A stretch of 11,604 nt of DNA, taken from the NCBI GenBank assembly GCA_035943195.1, contig DASZCK010000139.1, positions 1 to 11,604 of the forward strand, read 5' to 3'. How positions within the stretch are numbered: position 1 is the first letter of the stretch; each line of letters starts with the position of its first letter. The stretch is from DAIDKA01 sp035943195 (lineage in GTDB: Bacteria; Pseudomonadota; Gammaproteobacteria; Steroidobacterales; Steroidobacteraceae). Shown piece after piece: positions 1 to 6,082 of the stretch. Under the pieces are notes generated by a model. That model saw nothing but the letters and a program-made list of their open reading frames with translations. It had not been told where the DNA came from and made no database searches. The translations under genes and the position numbers were made by a program.

Positions 1-2
1 GT

Positions 3-188
3 GGCGGCGCTATTACCGGCACGGGTGGCGGCGGTGCGATCACTGGAACCGGTGGTGGCGGCGCTATTACCGGCACGGGTGGTGGCGGTGCGATCACCGG
101 AACAGGTGGCGGTGGCGCTATTACCGGCACGGGTGGTGGCGGCGCGATCACTGGAACCGGTGGTGGCGGCGCAATCACTGGTACCGGC
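3..188 (+). repeat. 27-bp coding tandem repeat with 54-bp higher-order period
   Basis: Seven in-frame 27-bp units (first one 24 bp in the window) each encode GGGAITGTG. Two synonymous versions alternate: type A has GCTATTACCGGCACGGGT after the Gly codons, and type B has GCGATCACTGGAACCGGT or a close variant. The order is A-B-A-B-A-B-B', so the visible expansion unit is an AB pair of 54 bp. Unit 7 (162-188) is the most diverged at the DNA level but is identical in protein. Confidence 0.9.
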
Positions 189-206
189 GGGGGCGGACAC
201 TCTTAA
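3..206 (+). CDS. 3' end of a gene for a glycine-rich nonapeptide-repeat protein (5' part outside window)
   Basis: Only the C-terminus is present. The frame beginning at base 3 reads seven copies of the nonapeptide GGGAITGTG (the first cut by the window edge), then GGGHS and a TAA stop at 204-206. This frame is preferred over the other open frame at bases 1-336 because it gives an exact peptide repeat whose DNA differs mainly at third positions, and because an intrinsic terminator follows the stop. The tail has no charged residue before the final His and no aromatic residue. Low-complexity Gly/Thr tails like this are typical of exported or surface proteins, and short GG-I-GTG runs are, from memory, seen in DUF5666-type secreted proteins; that link is inference. 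The function is unknown because the informative N-terminal part is missing. Confidence 0.7.
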   Translation, partial: GGAITGTGGGGAITGTGGGGAITGTGGGGAITGTGGGGAITGTGGGGAITGTGGGGAITGTGGGGHS

Positions 207-239
207 GTCGAGTCGCGGATCGGTATTCCCTGATCGCGG

Positions 240-281
240 CGACCCGCAGCTTCAAATTGAGGCTGCGGGTCGTTTGCGTTT
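240..281 (+). terminator. Rho-independent terminator of the glycine-repeat gene
   Basis: A perfect inverted repeat pairs bases 240-250 with 262-272 (core GACCCGCAGC / GCTGCGGGTC). It can extend into the loop with T252-A260 and C253-G259, leaving a small AAATT loop. The right arm is followed by the T-rich stretch GTTTGCGTTT. It lies about 35 bp after the TAA at 204-206 and about 80 bp before the next start, so it should insulate the repeat gene from the DUF6502 gene. Confidence 0.75.
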
Positions 282-349
282 CCAAAATTTGAACTTTTGC
301 TGTAAAAATAGCAGCTGCGGGCCACGCCTATCCTAGGTAGGCTGACCCA

Positions 350-1168
350 GTGTCGGATATCCGCCCTGCCCTTGGTGTCATGTGCCGTCGAGTCCTGCAT
401 CCCCTGGTGCGGATCTTGGTACGGCTCGGCGTCAGCGCCGGCGAATTCAAAGCCATAGTCGATAGCGTCTACGCCCATGCAGGGTCCGAGTACCTCGCAG
501 AGCAGGGCGAACGGGTTACGTACTCGAAGCTCGCCGTAATCACCGGAATCAACCGTGCATTTCTGCCGAGCATCCTTGCCAATCCCCAAGATGAGTTCCA
601 TCCGCGAAGCAATACGCAGTTACATCGGGCTGCCCGGGTGCTCAATGGGTGGTATGACGATAAGCAATTCCAGACAAGCTTGGGTGACCCGGCGGTACTG
701 CCAGTCGACGGTGAACGGCACAGCTTTCGCCAACTCGTCGAACTCTACAGTGGGGGCGTATACCACCAGACGATCCTGTCGGAGCTGGAGCGAGTTGGCG
801 CCATCCGGCTCGTGAGCGGCGGTCGGGTCAGGGCCATGCGTCGAAACCCAGTAAGCGGTGGCGCAAATATCGACTCGATGCTGACTACTGCTGAGACCGC
901 CGGTGACATTCTCAATACCCTCGAACACAACCTGAATTCTCCGGCGGGCGCGCAATTGCCGGTTCGGACTCTTATCGGGAACGTTGATTCGCGATCGCTG
1001 CCGTTGTTCAGGACACAGCTGGATAAGCGCGCCGACGGCTTTCTTGAGGTCATTGACCTCTTCATGCGCTCACACGGTCCCGATCCAGAGCAGGTCGCTG
1101 AAGGCAAGGTGGGCGTCGAGGTTGGTGCCGCAGTCATCGCCATACGCCGCACGCCGCCTCGCAGCTGA
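350..1168 (+). CDS. DUF6502 family protein
   Basis: A protein of 272 residues from the GTG at 350, or 262 from the in-frame ATG at 380. The N-terminal block (about 12-45), with PLVRILVRLGVSAGEFKAIV and then VDSVYAHAG, matches my memory of the DUF6502 family, whose members begin with a helix of the form LxPLVRxLLRxGVSYGEF. Residues 55-78 (VTYSKLAVITGINRAFLPSI) look like a helix-turn-helix, so a regulatory or DNA-binding role is possible but not demonstrated. The C-terminal region (about 210-250) is helical and amphipathic. There is no signal peptide or membrane segment, so it is probably cytosolic. The ribosome-binding site is weak (TAGGTAGG about 10 bases before the GTG), so the start is uncertain. 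The gene runs tail-to-tail into the next gene with one base between stop codons. Confidence 0.8.
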   Translation: MSDIRPALGVMCRRVLHPLVRILVRLGVSAGEFKAIVDSVYAHAGSEYLAEQGERVTYSKLAVITGINRAFLPSILANPQDEFHPRSNTQLHRAARVLNGWYDDKQFQTSLGDPAVLPVDGERHSFRQLVELYSGGVYHQTILSELERVGAIRLVSGGRVRAMRRNPVSGGANIDSMLTTAETAGDILNTLEHNLNSPAGAQLPVRTLIGNVDSRSLPLFRTQLDKRADGFLEVIDLFMRSHGPDPEQVAEGKVGVEVGAAVIAIRRTPPRS

Positions 1169-1169
1169 G

Positions 1170-3092
1170 CTACTGCGCAATCAGAACGCGATAGGAGTGC
1201 GGCGGCACTTGCATCTCAAAGCGCGTCCGAGGCGCGAGAACCGGGTTCCTGGCTTCGGTATTGCCGACTGCCGATTCCGCGCTGATTACCTCACCGGACA
1301 TCAGGTCCTTGAGCGTGCGGTGAGCGCCCAGAACGGATACCTCAACAGATGCCGGCTCCGCGCGGAATGACTCCACGATGAAGGCGCCGTTGTCATAGGC
1401 AAAGAGGCTCACCTGCGCGGGCGCATCCAGTCTCACGGGAAAGTTTCCTTGGATGTAGCTGCGGATCGCCTGCGTGACGGGCCTCGGCAGCTCGTACAGA
1501 TCACCGGGGTTGTCCGGAATGTTCAGTAAATACAGGATACCGCGCGAGTAGCGCTCCATGAGTAGCACCGGCACGCCGCGCGCTTCGGCGACGCCCCGGA
1601 TCAGCGGCCAGGCATCGTTCGTGTAGAAGCGGATCTCCGGGAACAGTAATGCACGACTCGCCTCCCCGGGCGCGTTGAGGCTCACGCCGCGGCCCGCGCC
1701 GTAGGCGCCGAAGAAATCTCGCAGTCCGATCTTGCGACCGGTGTATTCGAGTTCGACGATGTCCTCGATGCCGTGGCCTTGTAGCGCGTGCAACAGACCG
1801 GAAGTGATGACGACCGTCTTACCCGAAGTCAGCTGACGTTTTATCTTCGCAACGATGTCGGGGTCAGCTTTTGCCGACTCGGTGAGCAGTACCACCGGAG
1901 CCTCAGTCGGAAATACCGGCGTCAACTCAATTGGAATCCCCAAGTTACCTAGGTAGTCGTGCAGATAATCCTCGCCGCTCGACTGGAATGGTTTGTAGCT
2001 TGCGACGCCCATTGGTTTGCCGAGCTCGCCGACGACCTGGTCCGCCTGTTCCAAGGCTACGCCGGCCGCCCGCGCCCATCCGGGAGAGCCGTGCTGGGGT
2101 ATGCCGGGGCGCGCGGCCAGCAGCGCCTTCCAATCCAGGCTCGTGCGCTGCGAACTCCATGGGCGTTCTCCCGGAACCAGCGGCGCGGGGGAAGCGAGAG
2201 CGCTCCAGTTGAAGAGGGTGATCTCCGGCGCCTTGGCGAACAGCGTCTCCCACAGCTGCTCGGCATAGCGGTCGACGTAGCGGATGTCGTAGGTATCCAC
2301 CCAGCCCCCAAGATTGCGGCCATTAGGACGCACATTGTCAAAGTACCGGAATACCAGATAGCTCTCATACTGTTGGAGAAGCTGATCGGTAATCTGCGGG
2401 TCGCGCGTCTCAGTACCGGTGTAAATGTCGTCGAAGCTCTTCGCTTCTACGTCGAGGTCGTATCCCAGGCCCTGGAAGTGTTCGTACCAATTCGGGTACT
2501 TCACGATGACCTTCACGCGGGGATTGATGGCGTGAGCGGGCTTCAGCACCAGGTCCTCTGAGACCTCGCGCATCTTTTCGAGCCGATACTGCGTCCAGCT
2601 GCGTTGGCCCTTGGCGGCGATATCCGCATCGCTCTTGCTGGTGAAAAAGAAAAAGTCGTCAAGAATGATTTCGTCAAAGTGACGCGCGGTGAGTTCCATG
2701 GCGCGGCGGCACTCGTCCCGGTCATGCGGGTCCTCATAGTCCAGGGTGCTGAACTGGCCGCCGCGCTCGGGCGCGGAAAAGGCGACGCCACCTGCGACGG
2801 CAATGCCGTGTCCCTGGAAGAACTTCTTGATGGCCTCGAGTGAGGCCTCATCGACGAAGCGGCCGCTGCGATAGGTCTCCAGATACACCTTATCGAACTT
2901 CAGCTGAGAAGATATCCGCAGGTATTCGGCGTCGCGGACCTTCGGATCCGCAAGCCTCTGCGTGGCATCGATGGAGACGTAGATGGCCGCTTTGAAGTGG
3001 CGGTAAGCCGGCGCAGCCATGGCGGCACTGCCGAGTACGAGCCACAAAGCACACCCGGCACCCAGGCCGCGCCAAAGCCCACGACTCTTCAT
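1170..3092 (-). CDS. Exported glycoside hydrolase-like protein (putative TIM barrel, Rossmann-like and beta-sandwich domains)
   Basis: A 640-residue protein. I chose the start at 3092 because the complementary strand has a GGGGGA Shine-Dalgarno a few bases upstream and translation then begins MKSRGLWRGL, a classic signal peptide; an ATG 21 bases further up (3113) is less likely. Signal peptide 1-26 has a hydrophobic core and ends AMA. Residues 30-300 have an alternating strand/helix pattern with conserved-looking acidic and aromatic motifs: YLETYRSGRF (70-79), DEIILDDFFFF (140-150), VKYPNWYEHF (197-206), TGTETRD (225-231). This resembles a glycoside hydrolase (beta/alpha)8 barrel, with D145/D146 as candidate active-site acids. 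Residues 395-450 look like a flavodoxin/GATase-like fold, as in the trimerisation domain of some beta-galactosidases, and 555-640 like a C-terminal beta sandwich. Substrate unknown; the hydrolase assignment is inference from motif layout, not a family hit. Confidence 0.8.
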   Translation of the reverse strand: MKSRGLWRGLGAGCALWLVLGSAAMAAPAYRHFKAAIYVSIDATQRLADPKVRDAEYLRISSQLKFDKVYLETYRSGRFVDEASLEAIKKFFQGHGIAVAGGVAFSAPERGGQFSTLDYEDPHDRDECRRAMELTARHFDEIILDDFFFFTSKSDADIAAKGQRSWTQYRLEKMREVSEDLVLKPAHAINPRVKVIVKYPNWYEHFQGLGYDLDVEAKSFDDIYTGTETRDPQITDQLLQQYESYLVFRYFDNVRPNGRNLGGWVDTYDIRYVDRYAEQLWETLFAKAPEITLFNWSALASPAPLVPGERPWSSQRTSLDWKALLAARPGIPQHGSPGWARAAGVALEQADQVVGELGKPMGVASYKPFQSSGEDYLHDYLGNLGIPIELTPVFPTEAPVVLLTESAKADPDIVAKIKRQLTSGKTVVITSGLLHALQGHGIEDIVELEYTGRKIGLRDFFGAYGAGRGVSLNAPGEASRALLFPEIRFYTNDAWPLIRGVAEARGVPVLLMERYSRGILYLLNIPDNPGDLYELPRPVTQAIRSYIQGNFPVRLDAPAQVSLFAYDNGAFIVESFRAEPASVEVSVLGAHRTLKDLMSGEVISAESAVGNTEARNPVLAPRTRFEMQVPPHSYRVLIAQ

Positions 3093-3314
3093 CGTTTCCC
3101 CCTTCATTCGCATACTGGCGCAACGCTACTGGAATCGCGATGGGAGCGCTACCAGGGTCGTCAGATTCGTCTGTCGCCCGAGCGCTGCTAGTGCCTAGTG
3201 CCGACCGTCTGTCGCCCGACAGCGGCCCCTGGGTGACGGCGGTAAGGTCGCCAACAGGTTAGACGCATTCAAACCCCACCTGGCGTTTTGCCAGACACAT
3301 CATCAGGAGCCCCT
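3093..3314. promoter_or_regulatory. Divergent intergenic region with short direct repeats
   Basis: This 222-bp gap separates two divergent genes for exported proteins, so it should contain both promoters. No convincing -35/-10 pair stands out on either strand. It does hold a 14-bp direct repeat, CGTCTGTCGCCCGA, at 3168-3181 and 3206-3219 (period 38 bp), a tandem 7-mer TAGTGCC at 3189-3202, and a small hairpin CTGTCG-CC-CGACAG at 3209-3222 that overlaps the second copy. These are candidate regulator sites, not proven ones. Confidence 0.4.
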
Positions 3315-3632
3315 ATGAAAGCACCACTTGTCACGTCGATACTGCTCGGATTGGCGGTGGCGGCCGCCAACACCCAGGCCTTCGCAGACGAGCACGACCA
3401 AGGGCATGACCACGACAGCCCCCATTACGTCCACCACGACGAATGGAGGAAGGGCTCGAAAATGCGCGACGAAGACTGGAAGCGCGGCGCACATGTCGAC
3501 TACCGGGAGCACCATCTGCGGGCACCGCCGAGAGGATATGAATGGCGCGAAGTCGATGGCAACTACGTCATGGTGGCGGTGGCCAGCGGCGTCATCGCAT
3601 CAGTGGTCGCGGCTGAGATCGCGGCGCACTGA
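3315..3632 (+). CDS. RcnB-family small periplasmic protein
   Basis: A 105-residue protein. The start at 3315 is set by AGGAG at 3305-3309, five bases upstream, and by the resulting signal peptide MKAPLVTSILLGLAVAAA with cleavage after AFA at about residue 24; a longer ORF start at 3288 has no such support. The mature protein opens with a His/Asp-rich segment (six His in 27-41), then shows the RcnB-family pattern: DEWRKGSKM, a basic YREHHLRAPPRGYEW stretch (63-77), and the C-terminal GNYVMVAVASGVIASVV (82-98), a likely buried or membrane-leaning helix. RcnB of Escherichia coli is a periplasmic protein involved in nickel/cobalt homeostasis. Many relatives occur without the RcnA exporter, as here, so metal specificity is unproven. 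It stands alone, with a large palindrome after its stop. Confidence 0.85.
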   Translation: MKAPLVTSILLGLAVAAANTQAFADEHDQGHDHDSPHYVHHDEWRKGSKMRDEDWKRGAHVDYREHHLRAPPRGYEWREVDGNYVMVAVASGVIASVVAAEIAAH

Positions 3633-3659
3633 GGTTCGCGCATCCACCGTTCCCGCTTG

Positions 3660-3689
3660 GCTCGCGCCCTGCACGTGCAGGGCGCGAGC
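3660..3689. terminator. Perfect 30-bp palindrome between convergent genes (probable bidirectional terminator)
   Basis: GCTCGCGCCCTGCAC at 3660-3674 is followed directly by its exact reverse complement at 3675-3689, with CACGTG at the centre. As RNA it would fold into a hairpin of about 13 bp with a four-base loop from either strand. It lies 28 bp after the RcnB-family stop and 55 bp before the fadD stop on the opposite strand. No T-run follows on either side, so it is not a canonical intrinsic terminator; a protein-binding palindrome is the alternative. Confidence 0.55.
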
Positions 3690-3743
3690 ATATGTGCGCC
3701 CGCCTTCTGTGACTACGTTGAAAGGCGCGGAAAAGGCTTGCGT

Positions 3744-5426
3744 CTAACGCCGCTGCACCAGCGAATCGCGCAACACGCGCCGCAGAATCTTGCCCACGTT
3801 GGACTTGGGCAGCTCAGTGCGGAAATACACGTGTCGCGGCAGTTTGTAGCCGGTCAGGGACGCCCGACTCTGATCGATGATGGAACGTTCGGTCAGCGCC
3901 GGATCCTTGGAGACCACGAACACGGCCACGACTTCACCGGAGTGCTCATCGGCCTGAGCCACGGCTGCGGCCTCGATCACGCCTGGAATGGCGGCCACCA
4001 CCGCTTCGACCTCATTGGGATACACATTGAATCCCGAGACCAGGATCATGTCCTTCTTACGGTCCTCGATGAACACGTAACCGCGCTCGTCCATATGACC
4101 AATGTCGCCGGTGCGCAGCCAGCCCTCGGGCAACATCACCAAGGCGGTCTCATCGGGGCGGTTCCAGTAACCGCGCATGACCTGGGGACCGCGCACACAG
4201 ATTTCCCCGGGCGCGCCCAGCGAGACCTCCACGCCGGCGTCATCCCGAATCGAGATTTCGGTTGAGGCAATCGGCAGACCGATCGAGCCATTGAAATCAG
4301 TTCCCGGCAGATTGATGCAGGCGCCAGGGGAGGTCTCGGTCAAACCCCATGCCTGGGTAAGCGGATTACCGGTGGCCGCCTTCCAGCGTCGCGCGACGGT
4401 TTCCTGCACGGCCATGCCCCCGCCCAACGTGATTTTCAGATGACTGAAATCCAGTTTCGCGAAGCCCGAGTTATGCAGCAGGGCGTTGAACAAGGTATTG
4501 ACGCCGCTCAGAAACGCGAACCGGTAGCGGCCGAGTTCAGCGACGAAGCCCTTAAAATCACGAGGATTGGTGATCAGGACATTGGTCCATCCCAGGCGCA
4601 GGAACAGCATGCAGTTCGCCGTCAATGCAAAGATGTGGTACAGCGGAATGGGCGTGATCAGATATTGGGCCGAATCGGTGGTCGCGGGCAGGAACGGCGC
4701 TATCCACGCAGAGGCCTGTAGAACATTGGCGCAGATGTTGCCATGGGTCAGTACCGCGCCCTTGGCGACACCGGTCGTGCCGCCCGTGTACTGGAGAAAT
4801 GCCACGTCCTCGTGATTGAGTTGTTCCTCCTTCATCACGAGCTTGCGCCCGGCGGCGAGCACCGTGCCGAAACCAAGTGCTCCGGGAAGGTGCCAGGCCG
4901 GCACCTGTTTGCGCACACGGCGCACGACGAAGTCGACGACGGCGGACTTGGGAAATCCCAGCCGCTCGCCGACGCTGGTCGTGATGATGTGACGGACCGC
5001 GGTGCGCGGCAGCACCGCCTCCAGCACGTGCGCGAAATTCTCCAGCACCACGATGGCGAGACAGCCGGCGTCCGCGAGCTGATGTTCCAGCTCCGGTGCG
5101 GTATAGAGCGGATTGGTGTTCACCACCGTCAGGCCCGCGCGCAGGGCCGCGAACATCGCGATCGGATACTGCAGGACATTGGGCAGCATGATGGCGATAC
5201 GATCGCCGCGTTTCAGGCCCGCCGCATTCTGCAGCCAGGCCGCGAAATCCCGTGACTGCCGTTCGAGCTCGCCGTAGGTCAGGGACTGTCCCATCTGAAT
5301 GTAGGCAGCGCGGTCTGCAAATTGCCGGAAACTCTGCTCCGCCATGTGCTTGAGGGAGGGCAGCGCCGCCGGATCGATGTCTGTGGCCATGCCGGGCAGG
5401 TAGGACTTGAGCCAGATCCGTTCCAT
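3744..5426 (-). CDS. fadD: Long-chain fatty acid--CoA ligase FadD
   Basis: A 560-residue AMP-forming acyl-CoA synthetase, essentially the length of Escherichia coli FadD (561). It activates free long-chain fatty acids to acyl-CoA with ATP and CoA, feeding beta-oxidation or phospholipid synthesis at the inner face of the membrane. Motifs in order: ATP/AMP P-loop YTGGTTGVAKG (213-223), linker region LITPIPLYHIFAL (256-268), A5 motif AWGLTETSP (359-367), the acyl-CoA synthetase signature from GWLRTGDIG through EDRKKDMI (435-461), VSGFNVYPNEVE (463-474), and the C-terminal catalytic lysine in KSNVGKILRR (K546). All core residues look intact. GAGG lies eight bases before the ATG, inside the end of tesA; the tesA TGA is separated from this ATG by two bases, which implies co-transcription and probable translational coupling. 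Confidence 0.96.
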   Translation of the reverse strand: MERIWLKSYLPGMATDIDPAALPSLKHMAEQSFRQFADRAAYIQMGQSLTYGELERQSRDFAAWLQNAAGLKRGDRIAIMLPNVLQYPIAMFAALRAGLTVVNTNPLYTAPELEHQLADAGCLAIVVLENFAHVLEAVLPRTAVRHIITTSVGERLGFPKSAVVDFVVRRVRKQVPAWHLPGALGFGTVLAAGRKLVMKEEQLNHEDVAFLQYTGGTTGVAKGAVLTHGNICANVLQASAWIAPFLPATTDSAQYLITPIPLYHIFALTANCMLFLRLGWTNVLITNPRDFKGFVAELGRYRFAFLSGVNTLFNALLHNSGFAKLDFSHLKITLGGGMAVQETVARRWKAATGNPLTQAWGLTETSPGACINLPGTDFNGSIGLPIASTEISIRDDAGVEVSLGAPGEICVRGPQVMRGYWNRPDETALVMLPEGWLRTGDIGHMDERGYVFIEDRKKDMILVSGFNVYPNEVEAVVAAIPGVIEAAAVAQADEHSGEVVAVFVVSKDPALTERSIIDQSRASLTGYKLPRHVYFRTELPKSNVGKILRRVLRDSLVQRR

Positions 5427-5428
5427 GT

Positions 5429-6082
5429 TCAGTGCCTCAGCAACGGGAGCAGTGAGGACCAGACCGTGTCGAGCACCTGCGGCTCACCGGCCGCCTGGGG
5501 ATGCAGGCCGTCTGCCTGCATCAGATCCGGATGCAGGGCCACGCCCTCCAGAAGGAAGGGGACCCAGGGCACCTGCTGCTCGCGGGCCAGGCTTGAATAC
5601 AGATCCGCGAAGCCATTTCCGTAGCGGGGGCCATAGTTGGGCGGAAGCCGGATGCCGAGCAGCAGGACAGCGGCCCCGGCGGCCTTGGACAGGGAGATCA
5701 TGTGCGCCAGGTTGTCGTGAACCGTCTGCAGAGGCAAGCCGCGCAGGCCATCGTTGGCGCCCAACTCGAGCAGGACGACGGCGGGGTGGTGCAGCGCGAG
5801 CAGGTGGGGCAGTCTTTCCAGCCCGCCACTGCTGGTCTCGCCGCTGACGCTGGCGTTGATGATTTGGTACTCGTACCCTTGGCTGCGGAGCCGTTGTTGC
5901 AGCAGGGCGACCCAGCCCTGCTCGGGTTGCAGCCCGTACGCCGCGCTCAGGCTGTCACCGAAACTGAGGATGATGCGATTTTGCGCGGCAGACGCGCCCT
6001 GGAGCCCGATGAGCAGCAGTGTCAGTGCGAGCGCCCCGCAGCGCGCCAATGCCGATAGCGTTCTCAAGGTCGTAAACCTCAC
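5429..6082 (-). CDS. tesA: TesA-type GDSL arylesterase / thioesterase I / lysophospholipase L1
   Basis: A 217-residue SGNH/GDSL hydrolase from a GTG at 6082. The open frame continues upstream to 6232, but that part is the antisense of the ybbA Walker A region and breaks the signal peptide; from 6082 the protein begins MRFTTLRTLS with a hydrophobic core and cleavage near GASA (about residue 32). TTG codons at 6067 and 6049 are other possible starts, and the ribosome-binding site is weak for all. Catalytic blocks: FGDSLSAAYG (41-50, nucleophile S44), SGETSSGG (80-87), GAND (108-111) and DGLHP (191-195, D191 and H194). This matches periplasmic TesA, which hydrolyses acyl thioesters, esters and lysophospholipids. 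It is first in a two-gene unit with fadD and divergent from ybbA, as in enterobacteria. Confidence 0.93.
   Translation of the reverse strand: MRFTTLRTLSALARCGALALTLLLIGLQGASAAQNRIILSFGDSLSAAYGLQPEQGWVALLQQRLRSQGYEYQIINASVSGETSSGGLERLPHLLALHHPAVVLLELGANDGLRGLPLQTVHDNLAHMISLSKAAGAAVLLLGIRLPPNYGPRYGNGFADLYSSLAREQQVPWVPFLLEGVALHPDLMQADGLHPQAAGEPQVLDTVWSSLLPLLRH
6009..6082. other. Head-to-head overlap of the tesA and ybbA coding starts
   Basis: With the best-supported starts (ybbA ATG at 6009, tesA GTG at 6082), the two divergent genes share 74 bp at their 5' ends. Each promoter and leader must then lie within, or be read through, the other gene. If tesA instead starts at TTG 6067 or 6049, the overlap falls to 59 or 41 bp but does not vanish. 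Confidence 0.65.

Noticed and set aside
3..188. CRISPR array or non-coding satellite
   Set aside because: The units are contiguous with no unique spacers, are multiples of three, and encode an invariant peptide.
1..336. Open frame of 111 codons starting GTG at base 1
   Set aside because: It reads the repeat as ALLPARV/RSLEP in a shifted frame and then runs through the intrinsic terminator at 240-281. The base-3 frame gives a perfect peptide repeat and stops before the terminator.
5407..5847. Plus-strand open frame of 146 codons opposite fadD and tesA
   Set aside because: It is antisense to two well-supported enzymes, is rich in Arg, Ala, Gly and Pro as expected for a high-GC shadow frame, and has no ribosome-binding site.
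5754..6008. N-terminal extension of ybbA to 5754
   Set aside because: It is antisense of the tesA catalytic region and far exceeds the usual YbbA length; the ATG at 6009 gives a normal-length ATPase.
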